A DNA stretch of 64,000 bases from JABDQZ01 sp963801985 (GCA_963801985.1 CAWDGV010000005.1:1-64000), one strand, 5' to 3'. Shown: positions 8,386 to 18,464, counted from the stretch's first letter. Made by a program: numbers and translations. Notes: a model not told the origin generated them from the letters alone.

Positions 8386-11088
8386 ATGAATAAAGAACGT
8401 GAACGACTTGAACAACAATTACGTGGTAACGAAAACTGGTATCTATGGGGTCCTTATTTAAGTGAGAGGGCCTGGGGCACTGTGCGTGAGGATTACAGTG
8501 AACATGGAACTTCCTGGGAATATTTTGACCATGACCAGTCAAGGTCGCGTGCCTATCGGTGGAGCGAAGATGGGCTGGGTGGCATCAGTGATGAAAATCA
8601 ATTCCTGTGTTTTTCTCTGGCTTTATGGAATGGAAAGGATGCCATCTTAAAAGAACGTGCTTTTGGCTTGACAGGTAACCAGGGTAATCATGGAGAAGAT
8701 GTAAAAGAGTATTATTTTTATCGTGATGCAACGCCATCTCACAGTTATCTTCATTATCTCTATAAATATCCACAGTCTTCTTATCCCTATTCGATGCTTG
8801 TTGAGGAAAATCATAGACGTGGTCGTCTAGACCCTTCGTTTAGTCTATTGGACACTGGTCTCTTTGAAGATTCCCGTTACTGGGATATTGACATTTTCTA
8901 TGCCAAAGCATCACCAGAAGAAATTCATATTCATATTGTTGTCCATAATCGCGGACCTGAAGAAGCAGATATTAATGTCATTCCAACACTTTGGTTCAGA
9001 AATAATTGGTCATGGGGCGATGATGATAAAAAGCCATTAATTAGCGTATTAGATGATGTCGATGGAGCGTCATGGGGTGTGTGTGCTGAACAGGAACGGC
9101 TAGGCCGTTACTATCTTTATGGCGCTCATGAAGCTGACTTGCTTTTTACCGATAATGAGTCCAATGGCCGAAAGCTCTGGGATATTGAAAATGGGAATAT
9201 CCATTATAAAGATGCATTTCATCGATTGATTGTTGATGGAGAGGCAGAGTCCATAAATACAGCGCTAACTGGTACCAAGTTCTCCGCTAATCGTAAAGTC
9301 AGCGTTAAACCGGGACACTCTACACGTTTTGATTTGGTTCTTGTCAATAAGCAAAAAGCTGAGCCTTTTAAAGATTTTGAAAAAGTGTTCGCGTCACGAC
9401 GATCTGAAGCCGATGTGTTTTATGATGAGATATTACCTCAGGCTGTGCCGGAGGATATGCGAATTTTAAGAACTTGCCTGGCAGGTATGATTTGGACAAA
9501 ACAGTTCTTTCATTATGATGTTGAGCGCTGGCTGGAAGGTGATCAAATCAAGCCACAGGGAAACAGAATCTCAGGAAGAAACAAAAACTGGCAGCATTTA
9601 AAAGCGCAAGACATTATTAGTATGCCGGACAAATGGGAGTACCCCTGGTTTGCTGCCTGGGATCTGGCTTATCATTGTGCTGCCCTGGCTTTGGTGGATG
9701 TGGATTTTGCTAAACATCAAATAGCACTGATGCTAAGTGAACGCTATCTTCACCCAAACGGACAGATACCGGCCTATGAATGGGCATTTGGGGATGTAAA
9801 TCCACCTGTTCATGCCATGGGGGCTTTGAAAGTTTTCAGGGCAGAGCGCACTCAGCGTGGTGAGGGAGACCTGCATTTTCTCAAGCGTGTTTTTCATAAA
9901 CTAGTTTTGAATTTTGCCTGGTGGATCAATCGAAAAGATCACCAGGGGCATAACCTTTTTGAAGGTGGTTTTCTGGGGCTTGATAATATTTCAGTTTACG
10001 ATCGTTCACGGGAACTGCCACCGGGTTATACCCTGAAACAAGCTGATGCCACTGGATGGATGGCGATGTTTGCATTAAATATGACGGTCATGGCATTGGA
10101 GCTTTGTGTAAAGGACCCTGATTATGAAGATATGGCTATTCAATGTTACCAGCAGTTCCTGGCAATTGCTCAGGCTATCGCTGGCGGTGTAAACAATGAT
10201 CAGCCCTCATTGTGGGATATGGAAGCGGGTTTTTTCAAAGACTTGTTGATATCACCTGATGGTTCATCACATCGTATTGATGTTTATTCCTGGGTGGGAC
10301 TGATTCCTCTGTTTGCCTGTGAAGTTATCGACCAGCGCTTATTATCCAATGCGCCCAGGTTTCGCGATATTTTGCGCGAGCATAAAGGTGGTTTGTTCAG
10401 AGGTAGTTACATTTGTGCCTGTCCCGACTGGGAAAATGAACGGGGAGAGCACCTGTTATCATTGGTTGATCATTCCATGTTACCCAGGATATTGAAATAT
10501 TTGCTGGATGAGGAGCAGTTTTTATCTGAGTTTGGTGTACGCAGTGTTAGCCGCATTCATGAACACCAAACACATCTAGGATTTCTTCCCGGAATTGGCG
10601 AAGCAAGCATTGAATATGTTCCTGGTGAGTCCAGATCGGCCATGTTTGGAGGAAATTCCAATTGGCGTGGTCCAATATGGATGCCAACTAATTATTCGCT
10701 TGTTCAGGCGATAGAGAAGTTTCATCGGTTTCTTGGACCTGAGTTCAAGATTGAAGCAACTTGTTTAAATGGTGAGAGAATCAACCTGCAGCAGGTTGCT
10801 AATTTGATATCTGATCGGTTAGTAAACCTTTACCGAAGGACGGATGCGGGTTTGATTCCTGCGCTCAGGAGAGACAGTCCTTTCCAGAGCGATGAAAACT
10901 GGCGGGATTTAGGTTTTTATTATGAATACTTCCATGCCGAAACCGGACAAGGCCTCGGGGCTGCACATCAAACAGGCTGGACTGGCTTGCTGGCTAATCT
11001 CGTTATGCGAAAATACCAGAAAGATATTACACCCTGGAGTGGTTTGGACTATGGTGAAGCGGCTTCCTGGATTGATGAGCTTGCCTAA
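8386..11088 (+). CDS. GH63-type (MGH1-like) glucosidase
   Basis: A 900-residue protein with no signal peptide. The N-terminal beta-sandwich half begins with WYLWGPYLSERAWGTVREDY, and the second half is an (alpha/alpha)6 barrel. Barrel landmarks are YPWFAAWDLAYHCA (probable catalytic-acid region), YLHPNGQIPAYEWAF and FGGNSNWRGPIWMPTNY. These place it in the GH63/mannosyl-oligosaccharide-glucosidase-like group of bacterial cytosolic glucosidases. Known members cleave alpha-glucosides, including glucosylglycerate or mannosylglycerate in related clades; the substrate here is unknown. With glucose dehydrogenase, lactonase and gluconokinase upstream, it probably supplies free glucose. It lies 116 bp after the dehydrogenase in the same direction, separated by a small hairpin. 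Confidence 0.75.
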   Translation: MNKERERLEQQLRGNENWYLWGPYLSERAWGTVREDYSEHGTSWEYFDHDQSRSRAYRWSEDGLGGISDENQFLCFSLALWNGKDAILKERAFGLTGNQGNHGEDVKEYYFYRDATPSHSYLHYLYKYPQSSYPYSMLVEENHRRGRLDPSFSLLDTGLFEDSRYWDIDIFYAKASPEEIHIHIVVHNRGPEEADINVIPTLWFRNNWSWGDDDKKPLISVLDDVDGASWGVCAEQERLGRYYLYGAHEADLLFTDNESNGRKLWDIENGNIHYKDAFHRLIVDGEAESINTALTGTKFSANRKVSVKPGHSTRFDLVLVNKQKAEPFKDFEKVFASRRSEADVFYDEILPQAVPEDMRILRTCLAGMIWTKQFFHYDVERWLEGDQIKPQGNRISGRNKNWQHLKAQDIISMPDKWEYPWFAAWDLAYHCAALALVDVDFAKHQIALMLSERYLHPNGQIPAYEWAFGDVNPPVHAMGALKVFRAERTQRGEGDLHFLKRVFHKLVLNFAWWINRKDHQGHNLFEGGFLGLDNISVYDRSRELPPGYTLKQADATGWMAMFALNMTVMALELCVKDPDYEDMAIQCYQQFLAIAQAIAGGVNNDQPSLWDMEAGFFKDLLISPDGSSHRIDVYSWVGLIPLFACEVIDQRLLSNAPRFRDILREHKGGLFRGSYICACPDWENERGEHLLSLVDHSMLPRILKYLLDEEQFLSEFGVRSVSRIHEHQTHLGFLPGIGEASIEYVPGESRSAMFGGNSNWRGPIWMPTNYSLVQAIEKFHRFLGPEFKIEATCLNGERINLQQVANLISDRLVNLYRRTDAGLIPALRRDSPFQSDENWRDLGFYYEYFHAETGQGLGAAHQTGWTGLLANLVMRKYQKDITPWSGLDYGEAASWIDELA

Positions 11089-11159
11089 GTAAGAGTAGCC
11101 AGGGATTCAAAATCATCTAAGGAATATGTAAATCATTCCAAAGTTTACGAATTATTTCC

Positions 11160-11195
11160 AGGGGTAAAGGTCTTTTCTCTTTAACCCTGAATTTT
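11160..11195 (+). terminator. Probable terminator of the sugar cluster
   Basis: AGGGGTAAAG (11160-11169) pairs with CTTTAACCCT (11179-11188), one G-T wobble, loop of 9, followed by GAATTTT. It lies 71 bp after the glucosidase stop, in the convergent gap with mgtE. The T run is short, so efficiency is uncertain. Confidence 0.5.
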
Positions 11196-11312
11196 CGAGA
11201 CGGAATAGAATTGCTTCAATAATGAAGCTGGCAGTTACAATCTGAGCTTTTATATCCATCGTTTTTAGCCATGGCCCAAAAGCAAGATTTAACTATTTGC
11301 TCATTAATAAAG

Positions 11313-12614
11313 TTAGGAAGGAAGTAACAATGTCGCAATTGCCAGGAAACTGAAAAAACCAGCGACATCAGTCACAGTCGTAAGTACGATAGATGAGCTT
11401 TGAGCTGGGTCCTGCTTTGCCCAAGTAAGGATTATCGGAATCGCTGCTCCGGAAATTCCGGCTATCACCATCGAAAGCACCATTGAGATAGCAATAACTG
11501 CAGCGAGCGATATCGATTGACTCCATAACCAGACGCCCAGTGATGTGGTTAATGCAATCGCAAGTCCATTCCAGAAACTTGCTGACATCTCTTTGAAAAC
11601 GACCCGGTACCAGTGACGCATACGGATTTCCCGCAACGCTAATCCACGCATCGTGACAGCCAAAGCTTGTGCCCCAGTATTACCGGACTGACCCGCAACC
11701 ACAGGAAGGAGAACGGCTAATGCAGTGTTGGCAGCGATGGTGCTTTCAAAAAGCCCGACAACTGCTGCAGCAAGAAAGGCAGTTGCCAAGTTGATATGCA
11801 GCCAGGGAAGACGCTTGCGTACGGCAAAACCGACACTTGAGAGCGCTCTTTCATCTCGACTGACACCAACCATCGTTTGAATCGCAGCGGTTGCCTCATC
11901 TTCAGCTGCGGCAACAAGATGCTGATGTCGGACTGCACCGATCAGACGTCCATCAATGTCCAGTACCGGCAGGTCTGTAAGTCTGTAGAGATCCATAAGT
12001 TCAACGACTTCATCTTTGGAAGCCATATCATTAATCGAAGCCTTAGCGGGTCGCATGATTTCATCAAGCGTTGTTTGCGGTGACGATGTGGCTAGATCTT
12101 GGACATCTACCATGCCTTCCAGACGTTTATCATCGTCAACCACAAAGAGTACACGGATACCGCGTTTTTTCATTTGCCTGACTCGGTCCAACGTCTGGGA
12201 CACTGTATTGCTGGATCGTAACAGCAACACTTTGGGGTCCATGATGCCGCCAGCACTATCCTGTGGATAGTTCAACATCAGGGCCAGATCTTCTGCGACT
12301 TCCCCACCTACTATTTCCAGGTAACGAGTGCGTCGGTCTGGGTCGATTAATGCCAGGATCATAACTGTGTGTGCCGGTTCAATTTTGCCAAGCAAGTTGG
12401 CAACCCGGTCATCCGGCATTAACAGCATAATGCGCATTGCCACATCAGGTGAAAGGTGCTCCCACAAGTCAACGCTTTCCTGGTCGTCTAGTTCATCTAG
12501 CAACTCGCTGATTTCTTCAATTGGCATTCGCTCGATAATTTCAGCTGCGTCTTTTGAAAAACCACTGATAAAGTCTTTTCTTAGTAGTTCAATCGTTGTT
12601 GAAATTGCAGCCAT
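11313..12614 (-). CDS. mgtE: MgtE magnesium transporter
   Basis: A 433-residue MgtE-family Mg2+ channel/transporter. Order: MgtE_N superhelical domain (about 1-120), two CBS domains (about 130-250), then five membrane segments. The typical pore-lining end GAAIPIILTWAKQDPAQSS and TTVTDVAGFFSFLAIA are present. The start is ATG 12614, with AGGAAAAGGGA as ribosome site; a longer frame begins upstream but lacks one. It starts 1 base past the end of the detached CBS protein gene and is surely in the same operon. MgtE senses cytosolic Mg2+ through its N and CBS domains. Confidence 0.9.
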   Translation of the reverse strand: MAAISTTIELLRKDFISGFSKDAAEIIERMPIEEISELLDELDDQESVDLWEHLSPDVAMRIMLLMPDDRVANLLGKIEPAHTVMILALIDPDRRTRYLEIVGGEVAEDLALMLNYPQDSAGGIMDPKVLLLRSSNTVSQTLDRVRQMKKRGIRVLFVVDDDKRLEGMVDVQDLATSSPQTTLDEIMRPAKASINDMASKDEVVELMDLYRLTDLPVLDIDGRLIGAVRHQHLVAAAEDEATAAIQTMVGVSRDERALSSVGFAVRKRLPWLHINLATAFLAAAVVGLFESTIAANTALAVLLPVVAGQSGNTGAQALAVTMRGLALREIRMRHWYRVVFKEMSASFWNGLAIALTTSLGVWLWSQSISLAAVIAISMVLSMVIAGISGAAIPIILTWAKQDPAQSSSIVLTTVTDVAGFFSFLAIATLLLPS

Positions 12615-12615
12615 G

Positions 12616-13452
12616 TTATTTATCCCTTTTCCTAAAGGTTGCCTGTGAATTTCTTGGAGCAAGTAATGAGCCAACAGACAGCCAGAAAATATCTGTTAAG
12701 GCGCCGTAGGTCCGTTTGAATTCTCGCTCTTTAGAAATGCCACGAAGTAGAGAATGGTCCACTCGGATGATGGCCTCTTTTCGCAATACTCCCTGGAAAC
12801 TTCCCAATCGATCAACTACAGGTAAGCTGTCAAAATTAAGCCACGCATCCAATTCTTCTGCAGTGTGAAGTGGGGAACGGGTGTTGAGCAATAGGGGGAT
12901 GTTTTTACTTATCCGTGACAGAGGTGTCCATTCTCGATTTGCGATGAGAGTGGTGAGATCGACATATCCCAGTACGTGGCGTTCTTTGTCAACGATATAA
13001 ATCTGCTGTGATACGCGGTTTTTGCCGCCACGAATGAGTTTCAAGGCATCAGAGATACGCTGATCGGGTTGTAATGTTATCGCCTCAGAATCCACAAGTG
13101 AACCGACAAGTGCTTCCGGATAACGCATTTGTAAGCGAAGTCGTAAGGCTGCAACGCGTGGCATTTTGCGGTAGAAGACATGATGTATATCACGGTTCAT
13201 GGAACGCATGACCAGAACAGCTGCTTCGTTGGGCATTTTGAAAAGTATATCGGCTGCAAGCTGCACATCTAAGCGTATTAAAGCTTCCGCGGAGACTGCT
13301 GGCATCAAGTGGGGGAGAACCCGGGCAGCGATGGATGAAGGTATTATGGCTAAAAACTCACTAATTTCGGCGACACTCAACTGATGCAAACTGCTGGCTG
13401 CAGCAGCCGGGTATCTTTCAAGATAAGATGTTACGAGTGAATCAAGTTCCAT
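12616..13452 (-). CDS. MgtE_N/CBS-pair protein without a transporter domain
   Basis: A 278-residue soluble protein with an MgtE_N-like helical domain (about 1-125, including LAADILFKMPNEAAVLVMRSM) and a CBS pair (about 130-245), then a short hydrophobic-ended tail (TDIFWLSVGSLLAP). The membrane domain of MgtE is missing. The start is ATG 13452 with GAGGA upstream; it overlaps the previous gene by 11 bases and abuts mgtE. It may partner MgtE as an additional Mg2+ or nucleotide sensor. Alternatively it is the cytoplasmic half of a split, decayed second MgtE copy, but the frame is intact. Confidence 0.75.
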   Translation of the reverse strand: MELDSLVTSYLERYPAAAASSLHQLSVAEISEFLAIIPSSIAARVLPHLMPAVSAEALIRLDVQLAADILFKMPNEAAVLVMRSMNRDIHHVFYRKMPRVAALRLRLQMRYPEALVGSLVDSEAITLQPDQRISDALKLIRGGKNRVSQQIYIVDKERHVLGYVDLTTLIANREWTPLSRISKNIPLLLNTRSPLHTAEELDAWLNFDSLPVVDRLGSFQGVLRKEAIIRVDHSLLRGISKEREFKRTYGALTDIFWLSVGSLLAPRNSQATFRKRDK

Positions 13453-14329
13453 CAACTTCCTCGGGTTCAAGAATTAAAGATGCTTTTTCCATAAAAATAC
13501 GGGCAGGTATCATGATTTGACCATTCTCGTTATCGAGTAAAACCGCCACGGTTGTCAGCTCAAGAATTTCACCTTTCAGCTCGCCAACCTGTACTTGTAA
13601 TCCAGGCTGATACTGGTTTCTAATGTAGTGAGACGCCATGATATTTCGTATTGAATCAGCAGCGCCCATACCAAATGCCAGAGCCGTACCGCCAAATAAG
13701 GCTGCAAAAGCCAAAATAATGATGTTTTCCAGTAGACTGACATCCAGACCCAGTTGGTCGAGAGCTAGTAAAAGCGCAAATACCAAAACCAGTCCAGCAA
13801 CCAGTTGTGCAAACAAAGAGCCATGCTGGTCGTCACGGGCAAAGGCATAGCCCTGAATAAGATCTCGTAGTCCTTGGCTTATGAGATTACCAATAAAGAG
13901 TATTGCGGCACTGATCAACAGCCTGGGAAGATAACTGAGTAATTCCTGAAGCCAGTTTGCCAGGAAAATCAAATCAAGCGATTTAGAAGCAGTAACTAGA
14001 CTGAATGCGATAATAATCCAGAATGCAATATTTCCGAAGATAGTAGAGATGGGCCAGTCTGTATGGGCGACTGGTATTGTGGTGCCCATCCGGAATGTGG
14101 ATAGCAGCCTGTCCAGGCCACGCCCAAACCGCAGGATAATAAGCCTTATTAACCATGCTGCAACCAGGCCTAACAGAAGCTGTATTGATGCAAGCAGCAG
14201 GTCAGGTAAGAAAGTCTGAACAGAGTCATAAATTCGGGTAGTAACATCTGCAGCCCAAGCTGCCGGATCATTCAAGATGTTTGTTGGTGCTGGTGTAGCC
14301 ATAGTATTAAGAATACTCCCCAAAGGCAT
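13442..14329 (-). CDS. MscS-related membrane protein with conserved TM-helix repeats
   Basis: A 295-residue protein with about five membrane segments and an MscS-like pore helix/beta-domain region (FGGTALAFGMGAADSIRNI, then a short beta domain ending ARIFMEKAS). It resembles the small TM_helix/MscS group, which lack the large C-terminal vestibule. Two starts are possible: ATG 14329 or ATG 14302 (MATPAPT), neither with an ideal ribosome site. It is the first gene of the three-gene minus-strand operon with the CBS protein and MgtE. A role in osmotic or Mg2+-linked ion release is inferred. Confidence 0.7.
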   Translation of the reverse strand: MPLGSILNTMATPAPTNILNDPAAWAADVTTRIYDSVQTFLPDLLLASIQLLLGLVAAWLIRLIILRFGRGLDRLLSTFRMGTTIPVAHTDWPISTIFGNIAFWIIIAFSLVTASKSLDLIFLANWLQELLSYLPRLLISAAILFIGNLISQGLRDLIQGYAFARDDQHGSLFAQLVAGLVLVFALLLALDQLGLDVSLLENIIILAFAALFGGTALAFGMGAADSIRNIMASHYIRNQYQPGLQVQVGELKGEILELTTVAVLLDNENGQIMIPARIFMEKASLILEPEEVDGT

Positions 14330-14572
14330 TTATTGTGCAACATAATTTTTCTATTTGGCTGGGTTTTCGTCCGTTTAGATAGAGCAGCACTCAACATTTC
14401 TCCAATTTAAAAGTGTCCGCTTTAACCAGCTTTCTGTTTTCGATAGATCTGCACTCAATAAAGCCATGAGAACTGGCGAGACATAGGTTTTCTGGCCGAT
14501 AATCTCCTGCCTTAACCCATCAAAGCAACAAACTCATTTGTAGTTCTTTTGAAGTTTCCGCGCCATGCATGT

Positions 14573-15733
14573 TTAGTTCTCTTTTTTTATGAATGAGGAA
14601 AGTGCATATTTTGAGCCTTGGATCGAAACTGGGCTAACCAAGAGGCTTAATGCAATCAGGGCAATTGTTGTCAGGTATGAAAAATCGTTAATGAGCCCAA
14701 CCTGAAAGCCAACAGAAGCAAGGACGAAGCTGAATTCACCAATTTGGATAATGAGGTACAGGAATAAAAACTAGTTCCCCAGTCGGCACCCAGTATTTTT
14801 AAAATACCTGCATTAATGAAGGTATTAGTAATAAGGATACGAATTAACAGGACTAATAATAATCCAGGGTTTTGCATCACAAATCCAATATTGATCAGCA
14901 TTCCCATTGAAACAAACAGCATAGCGACAAAGACAATTTTCATAGGCTGGAGTGCATGATGAACCCAATCGGTTTCTGTTGCTGAGGCGACAATGGAACC
15001 CAACAAATGCACCCAATGCTGCGGATAGTCCGAAAACGCCAGAAAGAAGAAAGCCAAGCCAAAACAAGCCAACAATGAGGCAAATAGCTGAACTTCCCTG
15101 TCTTTTTTTGCACGCTGGGAATGGTGTTCGCTGGGTCGGTTAATTACCCAAACGGCCAAGCTGAGAATGGCAATACCACCTAAAATCTGTTTAATGAGTA
15201 AAGCACTTTCTGGCTTTTGCCAGATAGCATAGAAGCCATAATCAACATGGGTATGATAGCCAAATGCTGTGAAAGAAGGATCAATAAAACATTTTTTCTG
15301 CCTTAGTATCCAGTTCGTTGCGGTCTTTTAGAAGTTTCAGTACAACAGCTGTACTCGATAGACTAATAACAAATCCTAGCAATACAATTCTAGATATTTC
15401 CCACCCTAAAGCACTTCCTACCAGCCAAACTGTAACAACACTGATCAAAATCTGAAGTAATGTGCCAAAAACCGCAACACGCCAACCACGTGCCAATTGT
15501 TGTGGAGAAACCTCCATACCAATGAAAAAGAGTAATAAAGTGACGCCTAACGCGCCAAGATGTTCGATGATTTGAACATCATTTACCAGGCCTATTCCGG
15601 ATGGTCCAATAACAATCCCGGCAATAATATAGGCGACAAGTTGAGGTTGCCTGAATAATTGAAATAGTAAGCCGAGGGCTAAAATAACTGCGATAACACC
15701 AACGAGTGGTGGTAATAATGGATCAAGGTGCAT
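14573..15733 (-). pseudogene. Decayed Kef-type cation:proton antiporter (KefB/YbaL-like membrane domain)
   Basis: The first 150 codons from ATG 15733 read cleanly as a CPA2 antiporter (VAYIIAGIVIGPSGIGLV, LLLFFIGMEVSPQQL). The frame then breaks near 15285. The expected continuation, AIIPMLIMASMLSGK, is found in another frame. A third stretch reads SIVASATETDWVHHALQP, with FGLSAALGAF out of frame next to it. The end (IGEFSFVLASVGFQVGL) is in yet another frame, closing at the TAA near 14573. At least four frameshifts are needed to restore it, so it is dead. An intact relative would exchange K+ or Na+ for H+. Confidence 0.85.
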
Positions 15734-15971
15734 CTGCAGATTTCTCTTCAATGAGCACCTGTTTTTTGTCAGCTAACGACCGGGCTATAGGAAGTTCCCC
15801 GATAACCAATAGTAAGGTGGTCATTGCTAGTAACATGCTAACGGCAGCCTTGTGTTGGAATATTATGATAATAATCTCTCTGGGTACAAAAACAAGACCG
15901 GCATCAGGAAGAGCATTGACGCGGATATTTTCATTTTCAAAGTAAGCCGATAATTTTGTTTCATTTACTAG
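15723..15971 (-). pseudogene. Remnant of a small gene upstream of the dead antiporter
   Basis: On the minus strand a frame without a start codon is open from 15971 to a TGA at 15723-15725. It encodes about 82 residues with a hydrophobic centre (AVSMLLAMTTLLLVIGE). The end overlaps the antiporter start by 11 bases, a spacing usual for coupled genes, so this was probably the preceding gene of the same operon. The family is not recognised. The missing start suggests decay together with its neighbour. Confidence 0.35.
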
Positions 15972-16037
15972 CTAATCTAATCTATTGTTACGATGTAAAA
16001 GCCGAAATTCTTCCGTAGTTTGAACGAGTAAAGGAAC

Positions 16038-18323
16038 ATGTTTATCTCTATAAAGCCAGTTAATTTAAATTTCATAGTAATGCTGGTCTTGTTTATAAGC
16101 ACACCATCCTTATCTACGGATTTTAATCAGGCCTGGCTGGAAAATGCTGAAAACCAATTAACAGACTGGCAGGGAAGCCTGGAAAATTGGAAGCAAAATG
16201 CTCCCTCACTCGGCGAGCTGGAAGAGCGTCAAAATAAAGTATTCACTCTGAAACAGAAAGTTGACGCCTGTGTAACTGAGTTATCAGGCCAGGTCGATTC
16301 TTTTCAGCAAAAGCTTAAAGCCCTGGGAGAGGAAAAAGCAGAAGAATTACCTGAATTGACAAAGCGTCGTAATGACCTGAAAAAGCAAAAACAATCAAAT
16401 GAGTCTGAATTGGCCGTTTGCCGCTTATTGAGTCTTGGCCTTCGTGAACTCCAGGACAGCCATAAAATAATGCGCCACAAACTCTTGTCTCTGGCTCTGG
16501 GACATCGCGAAAAACCTGTTTGGTCAGTTATTACATCATTTATTAAGCAGCCCTCGATTCTAGCACCTGATTACGAATTCAGGTTCAGTCTATGGCCATC
16601 TGCCCTTGTCGGCATAATTACTTTATTAGTACTTTTCCCTTTTGCCAGGCATTTTTCACGTTTTTTACGTAATCGTTATGCTTTATCAGAAGACGTGAAA
16701 CCCTCTTCTTACGGTAGTCCTTTTGCGATTATGTTTGCCAACCGACTGCCATGGATTGCGGTGCTTGCAAGCCTGGCTATTTTTGCTTACTCAGGCGATG
16801 CCAAGCTGGCAAGCGCAGTCACATTAGTGCTGTTAATTTCAATATCGTTTGCGCCTTTATTGGAAAAATTGCTATGTCAAACACTTGGAAAATGTAGAGA
16901 GGGATTACCTGCCAGAGTTTTGCTTGATATTGTCCTGGTAGGTCTTGTTTTCTATTTTTCTGATATCCATATGATGTTGCTGCCAGATAGTTACAAAGCC
17001 GCGAAAATAGGATATTCCGTCTTGCTTATGAGCTTTTCGCTGTGGTTACTCTGGGAATTGGTAAAACGCGATAACTTTCAGCTTTTGAACTCTCTTCGTA
17101 TACCTGTTGCAGTAGCCCTAATCTCAGGACCGGTGGCAATGCTACTCGGTTATCAGTCTTTATCTGAATTACTGATACCAGGTGTATACGGCACGCTTAT
17201 CGGAGTGCTTTTTGCATGGACTGTCTTTCAGGCGGGTAACTTATTTTTTGGTATGTTCGAGCCAGAGGATCCTAACAGCAATATGCAATGGAGGACTTTT
17301 CTAGGCTACAAAGACCAGGAAATCATCCCAGGCCTCTGGATAGGACGTTTATTGATGATAATTGCCATTGTTGGCAGTTTTTCATACTGGTTACTTCTTG
17401 TCTGGAATGTTCCACATTCAGATAGAAATACCTTGGGTGCATATTTCACAGAAGGTTTTCCTGTAGGAGCTGTTACTGTAGTTCCCATCAGAATTATAAC
17501 GGCAGTTCTGGCCTTTTTTCTTTTTCTGACGCTGGCAAGATGGCTTCGAAACCAATTGTCAGAACGTTGGCTTCTGAAAACACGCCTTGATGCAGGAGCA
17601 AGAGAATCGATTGTTTCTTTAACCACTTATACCATTGTTGGTATTGCTTTGGTCATGGCTCTTGGGATGGCTGGCGTAAATTTCCAAAACGTCGCTATCG
17701 TCGCAGGCGCTTTATCAGTTGGTATTGGTTTTGGCTTGCAGAATATTGTTAACAATTTTGTTTCCGGCCTGATTTTATTATTTGAGCGTCCAGTAAAGCC
17801 TGGTGACTGGATTGTAGTAGGAACGACCGAAGGATATGTAAAGAAAATCAGTATTCGCTATACGCTAATTCAGACTTTTGATCGAGCAGATGTCCTTGTG
17901 CCAAATTCTGAGCTAATTTCAAGCCAGGTGACTAACTGGATGCTGAGTGATTCAATGGGGCGGGTTGTTGCACCTGTAGGTGTCGCCTATGGTTCGGATA
18001 CCAAGCTAGTACGTGAAATCTTGAATCGTATTGCCGCAAATCATGCGCTTGTTTTGGTTAATGACTGGCGAGTATCCGGTCCCAAGGTGCTTTTTATGGG
18101 ATTTGGCGAGAGTTCATTGAACTTTGAATTACGTTGTTTCATTAAGGATATTGATTACCGAATGTCGGTACGTAGCGATTTGCTATTTTCTATTGATGAG
18201 GAATTCAGGAAAGCAGGTATTGAAATTCCTTTTCCTCAACGAGTTGTACATGCGGCAAAGCAATCTGAAAACGACGAATCCAATATTAGTGACGAGCATC
18301 TAGATCAAAATGACACTAGGTAA
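16038..18323 (+). CDS. Large MscS-family mechanosensitive channel
   Basis: A 761-residue protein with a signal peptide, a periplasmic coiled-coil region (about residues 30-135, rich in Glu/Lys/Gln), about ten membrane segments and a C-terminal MscS domain. The pore helix is GALSVGIGFGLQNIVNNFVSG, followed by the beta domain (ERPVKPGDWIVVGTTEGYVKKI) and the alpha/beta vestibule ending IPFPQRVVH. Large MscS relatives of this kind (MscK/MscM-like) release solutes on hypo-osmotic shock. It is transcribed away from the decayed antiporter. A polar 20-residue tail follows the vestibule. Confidence 0.85.
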   Translation: MFISIKPVNLNFIVMLVLFISTPSLSTDFNQAWLENAENQLTDWQGSLENWKQNAPSLGELEERQNKVFTLKQKVDACVTELSGQVDSFQQKLKALGEEKAEELPELTKRRNDLKKQKQSNESELAVCRLLSLGLRELQDSHKIMRHKLLSLALGHREKPVWSVITSFIKQPSILAPDYEFRFSLWPSALVGIITLLVLFPFARHFSRFLRNRYALSEDVKPSSYGSPFAIMFANRLPWIAVLASLAIFAYSGDAKLASAVTLVLLISISFAPLLEKLLCQTLGKCREGLPARVLLDIVLVGLVFYFSDIHMMLLPDSYKAAKIGYSVLLMSFSLWLLWELVKRDNFQLLNSLRIPVAVALISGPVAMLLGYQSLSELLIPGVYGTLIGVLFAWTVFQAGNLFFGMFEPEDPNSNMQWRTFLGYKDQEIIPGLWIGRLLMIIAIVGSFSYWLLLVWNVPHSDRNTLGAYFTEGFPVGAVTVVPIRIITAVLAFFLFLTLARWLRNQLSERWLLKTRLDAGARESIVSLTTYTIVGIALVMALGMAGVNFQNVAIVAGALSVGIGFGLQNIVNNFVSGLILLFERPVKPGDWIVVGTTEGYVKKISIRYTLIQTFDRADVLVPNSELISSQVTNWMLSDSMGRVVAPVGVAYGSDTKLVREILNRIAANHALVLVNDWRVSGPKVLFMGFGESSLNFELRCFIKDIDYRMSVRSDLLFSIDEEFRKAGIEIPFPQRVVHAAKQSENDESNISDEHLDQNDTR

Positions 18324-18464
18324 CCCTTTGCCTGGATGAAGTGATTGGATTTATTTCCCTGATTAGGTCTATCATCAATAAAAGCAAGGTAGATACTGGT
18401 GCCAGAACATGCTGCTTACATGCCTTGACATGCCAACCAAACAATAAAAGGCAAAAGGAAAAAA

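Noticed and set aside
15706..15945. A plus-strand frame over the dead antiporter start
   Set aside because: It is the antisense of the decayed upstream gene, Ser/Thr-rich, without a ribosome site.
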